From Bacillus sp. JCM 19058 (GTDB taxonomy: Bacteria; Bacillota; Bacilli; Bacillales_H; Bacillaceae_D), in the NCBI GenBank assembly GCA_001310555.1, contig BAXO01000116.1, forward strand, positions 1-15,229: a DNA stretch of 15,229 nucleotides. The letters run 5' to 3'. Positions 1 through 8,416 of the stretch are shown piece after piece. Within the stretch, counting starts at the first letter, position 1, and each line of letters starts with the position of its first letter. Both the position numbers and the translations under genes were made by a program. The notes under the pieces were generated by a model, which had not been told where the DNA came from, ran no database searches, and saw only the letters and a program-made list of their open reading frames with translations.

Positions 1-317
1 ACACTCAATCATTGAATGATGAAATTGATTCAGGTAAGTAGATAATTCGCTCATATATATGCATAGACGATCTTATGTGCTTTAACGACCTTTCATTCGG
101 GAAGGCTTCTAGTACTAAATTCGTATACACTCCCCTCGATTCGTATTCCCGTTTGATTTGTATCGTATGGTGCTATGTCCATAGCTTTTATTGGCCTTGA
201 ATAGGTGAAATGGGTTGAGCGTCTTTTGAATTGGAAAGAGGTTTCAGCCTTTAGTGTGATGCGTTCTTTAAAGGAAGGGGCATTTTTTTTGTGAAAAATA
301 TAGTAAGCAGGTTTATT
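1..317. other. Leading stretch without a recognised gene
   Basis: No family-like protein is visible on either strand. Bases 3-41 (+) read as an open frame of twelve codons ending in TAG and could be the tail of a gene that starts before the window, but this is too short to judge. A weak hairpin (CCTTTA near 248-253 pairing with TAAAGG near 269-274) is followed by a run of eight T at 283-290 and might be a terminator for an upstream gene; the stem is short and the T run is offset, so confidence is low. Confidence 0.4.
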
Positions 318-358
318 TTGACAAATTCATATTAGTACTATATAGTACTAATATGAAT
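318..358 (+). promoter_or_regulatory. tetR promoter with perfect 34-bp palindromic operator
   Basis: A near-consensus sigma-A promoter is visible: TTGACA at 318-323, a spacer of exactly 17 bp, and TATAGT at 341-346. A perfect inverted repeat with 16-base arms and a TA centre fills 325-358 (left arm begins ATTCATATTAG, right arm ends CTAATATGAAT), so it covers the whole spacer, the -10 box and the expected transcription start. TetR-family repressors bind such palindromes as dimers and block RNA polymerase, so autorepression of the downstream TetR-SDR-cupin operon is the natural inference. The ATG at 353 lies inside the right arm. Confidence 0.85.
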
Positions 359-951
359 ACTAAAAAAATCTAATTATGACCAAACGATTTTAGTTGCTGC
401 AGATTTATTTTTGTCAAAGGGCGTGAAAGCGACGAGTATTGACCTGATTGTACGGGAAAGTGGGGTATCAAAATCCAATATTTATTATCATTTTAAAAGT
501 AAAGAGGACATCATCTTAGCTGTTGTCGACAGGCAAATTGACTGGTTTCAATTAAATGTTCTCACCCCCATTTTTAACAATGCAACAAATGAGAATACAT
601 TAAAATTATTGGAGCAATATTTTATGGGGATGTCTCATTTTTTGGAGACTAGTGATTGTAAAAAAAGGCTGTCCGTTCGCTTCGTTTATCATTCAGTTGT
701 CCCAAACAAATGAAAAGGTTCGTGGACGTATCAGTGAGTTTTTTATGCAGGTACAGCAAGAATTGAGTGGATTAGTACAAGAAGGAATTGAAAAAGGAGA
801 CATCGATAAAGATATCGACCCTGACCAGACTGCTCAGTTTATTTTTTCTCTCATTGAAGGTTCCATACTTTTGGCTATGACTCATCGTGACCCGACGGTT
901 ATCCATAATGCAGCAAACATGTTAAAGGTATTTTTACAGAAGCAAACCTAG
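353..951 (+). pseudogene. TetR/AcrR family transcriptional regulator, two +1 frameshifts
   Basis: Restored protein is about 198 residues, normal for the family. The N-terminal helix-turn-helix lies at about residues 27-54, with the typical segment SGVSKSNIYYHFKSKEDI. The C-terminal ligand domain carries GCPF at 105-108, as in LmrA/YxaF-like repressors. I chose ATG 353 because it joins the DNA-binding domain in frame once one A is removed from the A7 run at 362-368; an ATG at 376 exists but reads into TAG. A second surplus A sits in the A7 run at 660-666, just before GCPF. No Shine-Dalgarno sequence precedes ATG 353, and the predicted transcript starts at about that base, suggesting a leaderless mRNA. 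The gene leads an operon with the SDR 58 bases downstream and probably represses it through the palindrome at 325-358. As written no full-length repressor can be made. Confidence 0.85.
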
Positions 952-1009
952 TAATTTTTTTTAGGTATAATTAGGACTGAACGGTTCTAATTGGAAGAGA
1001 GGAGAAACT

Positions 1010-1850
1010 ATGGTGAGAAGTCCAGTCGTTTTAATTACAGGTACATCAAGTGGATTCGGGTATTATACGTCCTTGGTGTTAGCAAAAGAGGGTTATACCG
1101 TTATAGCAACAATGAGAAACATGGAACGAAAAATGGATTTAGCCCGTGCAGCAAAACAAGCTGGTGTGAGTGAACAGATTCACTTTTTTTCAACTCGATT
1201 TGATGGACTCACAATCTATTAAAAAAAGTAGTAGAAAGAATCATTAGCCAATTTAATCGCATTGATGTACTGGTTAACAACGCGGGTATCTCTTTGCTGG
1301 GTGCAGTCGAAGAGGTTCCTCTGGAGGCGTGGCGAAGACAATTTGAGACGAATTTGTTCGGGGTTGTCTCACTTACACAAGCGATTATTCCTTTTATGAG
1401 ACAATCAGGAGGTGGAAAAATTATTAATATGAGCAGCGGCCTAGGAATAATGAGTTTTCCATTAATGGGAGCTTACGCCTCCTCCAAATTCGCGCTTGAA
1501 GGATTCAGCGAATCATTACGCTTTGAATTAAAAAGGTTTGGGATTGATGTCGTCTTAATTCAACCCGGCACACATACGACGAATATAAGCCATAATTTAG
1601 ACTTTTATCTCGAAATGAATTCTCATTTCCATTCAACGGCTCGCACATTTAAAAAGTTTTTCATCGAAAGAGCTGAGAAGTCAGCGCGCGATCCGCAAAA
1701 GGTTGCTTTTTTTAATTCGAAAAATACTAAAAAAAATCAAAACCTAATTTTCGTTACCAGGCTGGTGTCGATATAAAAGGGATTCAATTGTTAAAACGTG
1801 CGCTACCATGGAAGTGGACAGAGAAAATAGTTAATGGCTTCTTTCAATAA
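1010..1850 (+). pseudogene. Short-chain dehydrogenase/reductase (SDR), four +1 frameshifts
   Basis: Classical SDR oxidoreductase, cytosolic, NAD(P)-dependent; substrate unknown. Visible motifs in the restored 278-residue protein: the cofactor-binding TGTSSGFG at 10-17, NNAG at 89-92, catalytic Ser about 142 in NMSSG and YASSK with Tyr 155 and Lys 159. Ribosome site AGAGGAGA is 5 bases before ATG 1010. Four surplus bases break the frame: T7 at 1184-1190, A7 at 1221-1227, T7 at 1707-1713 and A8 at 1729-1736. Removing one base from each gives a continuous protein, including a C-terminal part reading NFRYQAGVDIKGIQLLKRA, which fits the family. It lies between the TetR regulator and the cupin and overlaps the cupin's upstream region, so these three are probably one transcript. 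Four breaks make it the most damaged gene here; it may be a true pseudogene or carry sequencing errors. Confidence 0.85.
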
Positions 1851-1875
1851 AACACCAAGAAATGGAGGTAGTAGA

Positions 1876-2437
1876 ATGACAGATAGTCGGACGGTTCAAT
1901 TTATAACGGGGGATAAAATTACTTTTATAAAGACGACAGAAGAGACAGAAGGGGAGTATTTGCACGTTCGGGTCGAGCTTCCACCAAAAAAAGGGAACGG
2001 CTTACATTCGCACCCTTCTTATGAGGAAGAATTTCTATGTATAAGTGGTCAGTTAGAAATCACCTTAGGTAAGGAAGTTCTTTCTTTGAACCCTGGAGAG
2101 TCTGCAACAGCTCCTAAACATGCCCCTCATAAATTCAGGAATCAGACAGACGAACCTGTGATTTTTGAAGTTATTACAAAGCCACCTAGGAATCAAGAAG
2201 CTTTTTGGCGAATTATTGATGCCTTAAGGAAGGATGGTAAGACGTTTAAAAACGGTATTCCGAAAAATATATGGCACATTATCTATCTTCTCGATCTCTT
2301 TGAAACATATCCTGTTATTGTCCCTTCTTCAGTGCAAAAAATGATTATTTCTCCGCTTAAAAAAAGTAGCTAAGCGGAGGGGGATTCAAAGTGAGCTGAA
2401 TCAATACTTGCCTGACTTTATTAAACTCAATAATTAA
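1876..2437 (+). CDS. Cupin-domain protein, C-terminal +1 frameshift
   Basis: Small single-domain cupin (cupin_2 beta-barrel). The first metal motif is visible as HSHPSYEEEF (His 44, His 46, Glu 50 or 51) and the second as PGESATAPKHAPHKF (His 85), so a metal site looks intact; the reaction is unknown. Start ATG 1876 follows GGAGGT at 1864-1869; an upstream in-frame ATG at 1834 lies inside the SDR end and lacks such a site. As written the frame ends at 2373 (165 residues). An A7 run at 2359-2365 appears to hold one surplus A: with six the frame continues KKVAKRRGIQSELNQYLPDF to TAA at 2435-2437 (186 residues). The cupin core is unaffected either way. It is the third gene after TetR and SDR and converges with the VOC gene 13 bases away. 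Confidence 0.8.
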
Positions 2438-2450
2438 ACGATTAATTTCC

Positions 2451-2849
2451 TTACAATTGTTCATCAGGTTGATATAAGTCAAAAGCATTGCCATACAAAT
2501 CCTCGAAACCTACGCCTTTTCCACCGGGAACTGGCTGTGGTTTCCTATGAAAGACCACGCCGCGTGCTTTCATTTCACGATAATCCTTTTCGATATCGTC
2601 ACTTAAAAACATGATCAACACTTGGTCTGCGGCTTGTTTGCCAATCATCTCTTCTTGCTCCGGCGTTTCAGCTTTGACTAATTCTATCCGTGTTTCATTT
2701 GTGGAACTAGGTGAAACAGTGAGATACTTCCACCCTGGCGAAAACTCTATTTCGTCTCGAACGGTGAACCCTAATTTGTTGGTATAAAATTGTTTTGCTT
2801 CTTCAAGATCCTTAACTAAAATACTAACTTGGGCCGCTTGGGTAATCAT
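2451..2849 (-). CDS. VOC/glyoxalase-fold protein
   Basis: Intact 132-residue protein of the vicinal oxygen chelate superfamily (glyoxalase / bleomycin-resistance / dioxygenase fold). The first beta-alpha unit reads QVSILVKDLEEAKQFYTNKLGF (residues about 7-28) and the second module ends GGKGVGFEDLYGNAFDLYQP. The usual first-module metal His is not present (the position reads Q or S), so a metal-independent binding role is possible. Start: ATG at 2849 follows GGGAGGAC with a normal gap; an in-frame upstream ATG at 2891 would add 14 residues but has no better site. It contains no A/T run of six or more, consistent with its intact frame. Oriented against the TetR-SDR-cupin operon. Specific ligand unknown. 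Confidence 0.85.
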   Translation of the reverse strand: MITQAAQVSILVKDLEEAKQFYTNKLGFTVRDEIEFSPGWKYLTVSPSSTNETRIELVKAETPEQEEMIGKQAADQVLIMFLSDDIEKDYREMKARGVVFHRKPQPVPGGKGVGFEDLYGNAFDLYQPDEQL

Positions 2850-3004
2850 GTTAATATGTCCTCCCTTTTCCTCAATTATGCTACCAGCCAATTATAACAA
2901 AAACTAGCTAAATGAATTTCTTTCAGATTGCTACATTCTGAATAGTGTATTTTTTCGATTGTTAGGTTAGAAAAATGGAGGTGTACTAGAAATAAGATGC
3001 TTAA

Positions 3005-3118
3005 TTGAGACGAGCCATTCAACGGGCATACTTAAGTGTTGAAACAGTTTTTTTTGCAGCCGTCCCTCCAATTTCCATTTGGCTGGTATCTAATATGACG
3101 AAAACTTATCCCGGGTAA
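3005..3118 (+). other. Possible small peptide or gene remnant
   Basis: An open frame from TTG 3005 to TAA 3118 reads 37 residues including RRAIQRAYLSVETVFFAAV and PPISIWLVSN, with one hydrophobic segment. A good ribosome site GGAGGTG lies at about 2977-2983, and an ATG at 2997 is in another frame that stops after three codons; one added base would join it to this frame. It may be a small membrane peptide or the tail of a lost gene. Not recognised. Confidence 0.2.
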
Positions 3119-3155
3119 ATTTTGTAGTAAATACTAAGGTTTTTTTTAAGAATCT

Positions 3156-3184
3156 TTGATTACATCTGATATATTACATATTAC
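3156..3184 (+). promoter_or_regulatory. Probable promoter of the ammonia-lyase / GntR unit
   Basis: TTGATT at 3156-3161, a 17-bp spacer and TATTAC at 3179-3184 form a plausible sigma-A promoter; a second -10-like TACAAT is at 3189-3194. The -10 region contains repeated TTACAT elements around an ACATGT core (3183-3188), a partial dyad that could be an operator for the GntR-family regulator encoded downstream. The ribosome site AAAGGGGG follows near 3213-3220, before ATG 3230. Confidence 0.45.
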
Positions 3185-3229
3185 ATGTTACAATGCATTA
3201 AAGGTCTATTTTAAAGGGGGCTGAAATAA

Positions 3230-4448
3230 ATGGATAATTACGTTAAGTGGATAAGGAATTCTAATAAAACAATAAATGTTTCTTTCGAGTATTTGAATGT
3301 ATTTAAACGAGACATCATTGAGAAGGTACTGAACTTCCAAAAAAAAGGAGGAAACATTCACTAAAACGCCTCTACACGAATTAAATGGTCTAGCAGAAGA
3401 ATTAGGGATACATAAATTATATGTGAAAAATGAAGCTGAACGTTTTGGGTTAAATGCCTTTAAGGCTATGGGTGGTTTATACGCAATTGGAAAGCATCTA
3501 GCAGCACTGTTAGGGAAGGAGATAAGTGAGGTTTCGTTAGCTGAACTCCAATCTAAACAGTTTATTGATGAGGTTGGACAAATTACTTTTATTACGGCTA
3601 CGGATGGGAACCATGGAAGGGGAGTCGCTTGGGCTGCCAAAACGGTTGGACAAAAAGCGATTGTTTATTTGCCTAAAGGTGCTTCATTATCAAGGTTAGA
3701 GGCAATTAGGGAAGAGGGAGCCTTTGCTGAAGTGACAAATATGAATTACGATGATACCGTTCGGATGTGTGCCGATCTTGCTGATGAAAAAGGTTATGTT
3801 TTAATACAGGATACAGCGTGGGAAGGCTACGAAGAAGTGCCTCTTTCAATCATGCAAGGCTATGCAGCAATTGCTTTAGAATTGGTTAAAGAATTAGAAT
3901 CGTTAAAGCAGCATCCGCCTACTCATGTGTTTTTGCAGGCTGGCGTTGGTTCTTTTGCTGCAGCTGTTGCAGCGTACTTGATGAATCATTATCATCTAAA
4001 TCCTCCTCAAATAGTTATTTTTGAATCAGATCAAGCCGATTGCTATTATAAATCGTTTGCGTCCAAAGAGAATGAGAGACGTGTAGTGAGCGGTGATTTG
4101 AATACTATTATGGCTGGGCTAGCGTGTGGTGAGCCAAGCACCGTTGCCTTCAACATGTTAGAGCAGTGTTCAACAGGGGTTTTTTCATGTAGTGATGAGA
4201 TTGCAGCATTAGGAATGAGAATCTATGCAAGCCCTATTAAAAACGATCCACGAATTATTTCCGGTGAATCTGGGGCAGGGACGCTCGGATTACTGTATTA
4301 TTTACTGAATAATGATGATGGCAAATTGGCTGAAGAAATTGGGTTAAATGCATATTCGAATGTTTTGTTATTTAACACCGAGGGAGATACAGACCCAAGA
4401 TCCTTTAGAGACATTGTGTGGCAAGGAAAATATCCTTTTAGTCAATAG
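3230..4448 (+). pseudogene. dpaL: Diaminopropionate ammonia-lyase, one +1 frameshift
   Basis: PLP enzyme (EC 4.3.1.15) that converts 2,3-diaminopropionate to pyruvate and two ammonia; E. coli YgeX is the model. The PLP lysine is visible in RFGLNAFKAMGG (about Lys 78; Lys 77 in YgeX), the catalytic Asp in TATDGNHGRGVAWAA (about Asp 125), and the phosphate/ring-binding loop in SGESGAGTLG near residue 340. Restored length is 405 residues, close to YgeX. The frame breaks once near codon 38, where the A8 run at 3339-3346 has one surplus A; with seven the protein runs from MDNYVKWIRN straight into TPLHELNGLAEELGIHKLY. As written, translation from ATG 3230 stops after 44 residues; the open remainder (from about 3423) still holds the PLP lysine but lacks the N-terminus. 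The GntR regulator starts 20 bases after the stop, suggesting a two-gene operon. Confidence 0.9.
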
Positions 4449-4468
4449 AAAGAAGGTGGGAATCTACT

Positions 4469-5130
4469 TTGAGAAATAGCAAAATAAAGCGAACTTTTAT
4501 GAGGGATGAAGCTTATAACATATTACGTGAATGGATTACATTCGGCAAGTTGAAACCGGACGAGAAGCTTAAAGACCAAGACTTATCGGAAAGGCTTGGC
4601 ATAAGCCGCACACCTATACGCGAAGCTCTGCTTCGCTTAGAACGGGATGAATTTGTTGTTAGCAAACCGAACAGTTGGACTATGGTGGCGCCAATAGATA
4701 TAGAAAATGCTAAAGAAGTCTATTCTATCGTTGCGACTTTGGAGGAATATGCATTAAAAGAGAGTATTTTAAAAATAGAGCAGAGTTCTATTATTAAGTT
4801 AACAGAAATTAATGAGCAGCTTTATGATGCGTTAAAAGATGCGGAACATGATCACCAAGCAATTGAATTAGATAATCAATTCCATGAAGAGCTTGTTCTT
4901 TTAGCAGGGAATAAAGAGCTAGAAAAGCTATTAAAAAAAACTTAAAAGCGAAAGTGCTAAGGATTGAATGTCATTATTTCAAGGAAGTTCAAAACCGTCT
5001 GTACTCCTATGAGGAACATAAACAGTTAATTGAAGCCCTTAAATTTCAGGATGAATCAACAGCTGTCCAAGTACTTAAGAATAATTGGTTAAACAGTTTA
5101 AAAGCAATACAAGAACTTGAACGGAAATGA
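4469..5130 (+). pseudogene. GntR family regulator with FCD domain, frameshifted
   Basis: FadR-subfamily GntR regulator of about 220 residues. The winged helix-turn-helix reads DLSERLGISRTPIREALLRLERD (about residues 39-60). The FCD effector domain follows; the metal/ligand residues Asp 135 and His 139 are visible in DNQFHEEL, and a further His in SYEEHKQLIEAL lies after the break. The frame fails in the A8 run at 4933-4940: one missing A, or two surplus A, restores LKAKVLRIECHYFKEVQNRL and continues to TGA at 5128-5130. As written the protein ends at 4945 (158 residues) and loses about half the FCD domain. Start is TTG 4469, preceded by GAAGGTGGG; ATG 4499 is an alternative that would cut into the N-terminus. 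Placement directly after diaminopropionate ammonia-lyase suggests it controls that catabolic gene, probably with an amino acid or related acid as effector. Confidence 0.85.
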
Positions 5131-5139
5131 TAAAAATGT

Positions 5140-5171
5140 AAAAAGAACACGAGATTTAGTCTTCTTTTTTT
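5140..5171 (+). terminator. Weak A/T-rich terminator after GntR gene
   Basis: AAAAGAA at 5141-5147 can pair with TTCTTTT at 5162-5168, followed by more T to 5171. The stem is almost all A-U, so this is only a candidate end for the ammonia-lyase/GntR transcript. Confidence 0.3.
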
Positions 5172-5295
5172 GAAGCATAGGTGTACAAGAAAATAAGGAA
5201 GGTAAGGGCAAACAAGTAGAGAAGTAAGTCGATGAGGGGTGATTAAAAGGATAATTGTTCGAAAAAAATGATGGCTTTGTTAGAGGGGGATAAAG

Positions 5296-5628
5296 ATGAA
5301 GTACTTTTATGGGATATTGGCCATACTAGGCACTGTTTTACCGTACTCACAACTCGTTCCATGGCTATTTAAATCGGGATTTAATATAACCCTATTAATT
5401 AATGAAGCTAGTCAAACTCATATTGGAGCATTTGCATGGCTGGATGTCATTGTAGCAGCTGTGGTTCTTATCGGATTTATTCTCTATGAAGGGAAGAAAG
5501 AAGAGATGAAATTTTTATGGTTACCGATAGTTGGAACGCTAATAGTCGGTGTTTCTCTCGGTCTCCCATTGTTTCTTCTATTACGGGAAATTCATATGGA
5601 AAAGAAAAGGTCAATTTCAGAAAGGTGA
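5296..5628 (+). CDS. DUF2834 family membrane protein
   Basis: Intact 110-residue integral membrane protein. Three hydrophobic segments are visible, at about residues 3-24, 44-64 and 72-97. The family pattern ILGTVLPYSQ (9-18) in the first helix and the C-terminal WLPIVGTLIVGVSLGLPLFL fit DUF2834, whose function is unknown. The tail MEKKRSISER is positively charged and probably cytoplasmic. Start ATG 5296 follows AGAGGGGG. It stands alone between a weak terminator and a stronger hairpin at 5693-5748, so it may be its own transcription unit. No A/T run of six or more occurs in it, in line with its intact frame. Confidence 0.85.
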   Translation: MKYFYGILAILGTVLPYSQLVPWLFKSGFNITLLINEASQTHIGAFAWLDVIVAAVVLIGFILYEGKKEEMKFLWLPIVGTLIVGVSLGLPLFLLLREIHMEKKRSISER

Positions 5629-5692
5629 CTGTTCAATATTCTTTAGCAAAAGTTCGCTTAAGGGTAAAAGTATTTTTAAATAGAATTATGGT

Positions 5693-5748
5693 AAAGAGCG
5701 AGGGGAAATCAGACGTAAATACCTGATCGTCCCTCTTTCTTTTTTTTG
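5693..5748 (+). terminator. Rho-independent terminator after DUF2834 gene
   Basis: AAAGAG with GGGGAAATCAG (5693-5712) pairs imperfectly with CTGATCGTCCCTCTTT (5723-5738), followed by C and a run of eight T ending at 5748. A long stem with internal mismatches and a T tract are typical of an intrinsic terminator. Confidence 0.75.
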
Positions 5749-5906
5749 ATTTTCAGGAGAGAACCGATTCTTTTATTTTTCAAAACATGGGAGAAGCAAA
5801 AAAATAGGAGTTAGGGAAGGAGTGGGAGATAAAAGAGGGAGCATGGAGTCTTAACCTTTCAAAAAAACACCTTATTTCCTTCCTGTTATTTTATTTGTTA
5901 AATTTC

Positions 5907-5937
5907 TTGACTACAACGTAACGTCATAGTGCATAAT
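5907..5937 (+). promoter_or_regulatory. MerR-type promoter/operator with 19-bp spacer
   Basis: TTGACT (5907-5912) and CATAAT (5932-5937) are separated by 19 bp, longer than the usual 17, which is the hallmark of MerR-activated promoters. The spacer holds a dyad: half-sites ACTACAACGT (5910-5919) and ACGTCATAGT (5921-5930) around a central A, matching at 8 of 10 positions as inverted repeats. MerR proteins twist such promoters to align the boxes. The DUF2268-MerR/TipAS pair lies directly downstream, so autoregulation by the encoded MerR protein is the likely reading. Confidence 0.75.
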
Positions 5938-5970
5938 TTCATTTATATTAAATAAGAGGGGTAGAAAAAA

Positions 5971-6900
5971 ATGAATATAAAATCATTACGCTCAGATAAA
6001 ATCTATCGAAAAGTTTTACGAGCTCCACAAGAAGAGAAGGTTGAGATATTCAGACAAGAAATGCTTGCTCCATTTATGAAAAAAAATGGGAAATACAACA
6101 AATTCCTTTTAGAGCTGAGGAGCCAAACGGTTTTGATGTTATTGCGATGAATAATATGATGGGCATCTCACCTACCCAGGTCACCAATGAGGTTTCAACA
6201 GAATTAGAATTCATTTCATCCGATTCCTTTTGGGATGAGTGTGAAGAAGCCGTTAAGAAAAGCCTTTACTTATTTACCGAGTATGGCGTAAACCTCCGTG
6301 TATCCGATTATTTATTTACTATTTTATTAGGGAATCCAACCAGCCCTTTATTAATGTTAAATGAAGGATATAGTGGTGATGGGGGGATTCCTGGCTATAT
6401 TATTTGTACACTTGTGCCAAATGAATACACGATGCCTCGAATGAAGGCAGCTTTAGCTCATGAATGCAATCATAATGTTCGCTATCAATTTATTCAATGG
6501 GATCATACCGTTACATTAGGTGAATTAATTGTTAGTGAAGGGTTAGCGGAAAACTTTGCTACTTCAATTTTTGGGGAGGAGCTACTCGGTCCTTGGGTGT
6601 CAAAAACAAATACGGAAACGCTTAATAAGCGAATTAAGCCTGTGCTCAAGGAAAAATTGCAACTAACGGGATTTGATCGAATTGCACCGTACCTTTACGG
6701 TGACGAATTAGCCGAGCTTCAACAATTTAAAGCGGCTAATGTCCCTTATTGTGCTGGTTACGCGTGTGGATATTATTTAATTCAATATTATTTGAAAAAA
6801 AACAGGAAAAACTATCTTTGAAGCTACAATTACGCCTGCCAATCTAATACTAGACGAAATAAAAGGATTTTGGGATGAAGAAACAATTATTAGCGGTTAA
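5971..6900 (+). pseudogene. DUF2268 putative zinc-dependent protease, two frameshifts
   Basis: Predicted metalloprotease of about 308 residues with the DUF2268 domain. The zinc motif HECNH (HExxH type) is at 6459-6473, and SEGLAENFA follows about 25 residues later with a Glu that could be the third ligand. No signal peptide or membrane segment is visible. The frame breaks twice. In the A8 run at 6079-6086 the net change is two surplus A or one missing A; correction joins LAPFMKK to WEIQQIPFRAEEPNGFDVI. In the A8 run at 6795-6802 one A is surplus; correction continues KTGKTIFEATITPANLIL to TAA at 6898-6900. Start ATG 5971 follows AAGAGGGG. The last 26 bases overlap the MerR gene start, suggesting coupled translation under the MerR-type promoter at 5907-5937. 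Substrate unknown. Confidence 0.8.
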
Positions 6901-7653
6901 AGATATCGTTCAAATTACGGGAATAACAACAAGAACCTTACATTATTACGATAAAATTAATTTATTAAAACCGACTTGTTTAACAGACAATGGCTATCGA
7001 CTTTACGATAGAAACAGCTTAGCAAAACTTCAAACGATTTTATTTTTAAAGGAACTGGACTTTTCTTTAAAAGAAATTACGGGTATTTTGAAGCTTTCGA
7101 AAGAAGAACAGCAACAATTATTAAAAAAAGCATAGCCAAACCTTATTGTTAAAAAAAACAACGACTAGAAACAATCATTACTGCATTGGATGAGTTCGTA
7201 TTAGGGAAGGATGTTTACAATTTAAGTATTTTTAAACATTCATCCATTTTATCATTACAAGAACAATATGTTCAAGAAGCGAAGGTCATCTACGGAGAAA
7301 CAGAAAAATACAAAGATTTTGAGGGAGCATTAAAAAAACTCTCCCCCACTGAAAAAGCGAACCTATTTTCTGAATTTGAACAAAACATGGAAGGCATATT
7401 TAGAAAAATTGCATCCTGTATTCAACAATCCCCTTCCTCCGATGAAGTACAACAATTAATCTTAGAATGGAAAAGTTATATTGAACAATCTATTGTATGT
7501 GACTCCGAAATGTTAACATGTATTGCAAATACGTATAAATTTGATAACCGTTTTAAAAATTATATCAATCAATTTAGCAACGAAGACTTAGCGGAATTTT
7601 TATATAACGCGATAATACATCATATCAATCGATTGAAGGAAAAGAACAAGTAA
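6875..7653 (+). pseudogene. MerR family regulator with TipAS drug-binding domain, two +1 frameshifts
   Basis: Restored length 258 residues. The N-terminal MerR winged helix is clear: VKDIVQITGITTRTLHYYDK (8-27) with the wing NGYRLYDRNSL (39-49). After a helical linker the C-terminal domain matches TipAS, the antibiotic-recognition fold of TipA/Mta: YKDFEGALKKLSPTEKANLF, and near the end FDNRFKNYINQ and LAEFLYNAIIHHINR. Such proteins activate promoters with a 19-bp spacer upon binding a drug-like ligand. Two surplus A break the frame: A7 at 7123-7129 and A8 at 7151-7158; after correction the linker reads LLKKHSQTLLLKKQRLETII. As written, only the DNA-binding half (6875-7135) is joined to the start. 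ATG 6875 lies inside the end of the DUF2268 gene and follows AAAAGGA. Likely self-activates through the 5907-5937 site. Confidence 0.85.
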
Positions 7654-7670
7654 TAAGCCACTTGTTCTTT
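7641..7670 (+). terminator. Hairpin terminator between convergent genes
   Basis: AAAGAACAAGT (7641-7651) and ACTTGTTCTTT (7660-7670) form a perfect 11-bp stem with an eight-base loop. The stop codon of the MerR gene (7651-7653) sits at the loop edge. A-rich on one side and T-rich on the other, it can serve transcripts from both directions, including the convergent GyrI-like gene. Confidence 0.75.
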
Positions 7671-7736
7671 CCTTTCAATGTTGTAGTTTTTGCTGATGAA
7701 AAAGTATCAAGCATATAAAAATAGCTAATCAAACGA

Positions 7737-8187
7737 TTACGGTTTTATCGGTACACATATTTCGCAATAAGGGTTGCTAATGATATCACCAGTATATCTT
7801 TCCAAAATAGGTTTGTTCTCAATTTGATAACCGTTTTGTTGTAGAACTGGAAAAATATCATTATATGCCTTTTGAATATCTTCTGCTGTATGTTTAACTT
7901 CGAAAATAAGGTATTTTCCACCAGAAAGTTCACTTTCGCAAATGGAATCATCCAGCTGATAATCTTTTGAAACCACAATGCAAGCATCAAATCTACAGTT
8001 AACAGGAAGCGTTGTTTTAGGATTATCTTGGGGAATGGCTAGTAGGATTGCCGATTTAAGAAGATTTTTCTCTTTGACCCACTTTTTTTAACTTCTCCAT
8101 TACTTCAAGATTTGCAGGACCATATGGACCAATTTGTCTAAAATAAGCGATACGATAGTTTGGAAGTGTTTCGACATTATATTCCAT
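7737..8187 (-). pseudogene. GyrI-like / AraC effector-binding domain protein, one +1 frameshift
   Basis: Stand-alone small-molecule-binding domain of the GyrI/SbmC-like superfamily without a DNA-binding part. Restored length is 149 residues. The first repeat shows LPNYRIAYFRQIGPYGPANL near the N-terminus and the second GGKYLIFEVKHTAEDIQKAY, ending in the family-typical ERYTGD...CEICVPIKP. The frame breaks in a T7 run at 8083-8089 (A7 on the coding strand): with six the protein continues KLKKWVKEKNLLKSAILLAI. As written, translation from 8187 stops after 43 residues. Start ATG 8187 has only a weak upstream AGAAGGG. Such proteins may bind or sequester drugs or inhibitors. It is divergent from the Cass2-like gene at 8417 and convergent with the MerR/TipAS gene. 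Confidence 0.8.
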
Positions 8188-8416
8188 AAGTTATTTTTTT
8201 CCCTTCTTCGTGAATATTGTTTAATACATTTCGAATGTAGCATGCTTTAAAAATATATACATTTGGTTTTTTTAAAATTTATTTGGAATTTTTAAATCAA
8301 TAGTTTTTCCTTATTCAGCAGCTTTATTGAAGAGAACTATGCAAAATGGTATTGTAAGTAACAAGTCTAGCAATTGGTTGAAACTCTATATAAAATAAAA
8401 ATGAAGGGTGGTATTT

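Larger units (their letters stand above)
2850..3229. other. Intergenic region between VOC gene and ammonia-lyase
   Basis: Mostly non-coding, holding the upstream regions of two genes that diverge. It includes a possible small peptide remnant (3005-3118) and the ammonia-lyase promoter (3156-3184), listed separately. A TATAAT-like -10 for the VOC gene is visible on the minus strand near 2890-2900, without a clear -35. Confidence 0.5.
5629..5970. other. Intergenic region with terminator and MerR-type promoter
   Basis: Apart from the terminator at 5693-5748 and the promoter at 5907-5937 (both listed) I see no gene. The stretch 5750-5880 is purine-rich on the plus strand and shows nothing recognisable. 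Confidence 0.5.

Noticed and set aside
3206..3640. Minus-strand open frame of 144 codons
   Set aside because: Antisense shadow of the ammonia-lyase, whose PLP lysine and Asp motifs lie on the plus strand here.
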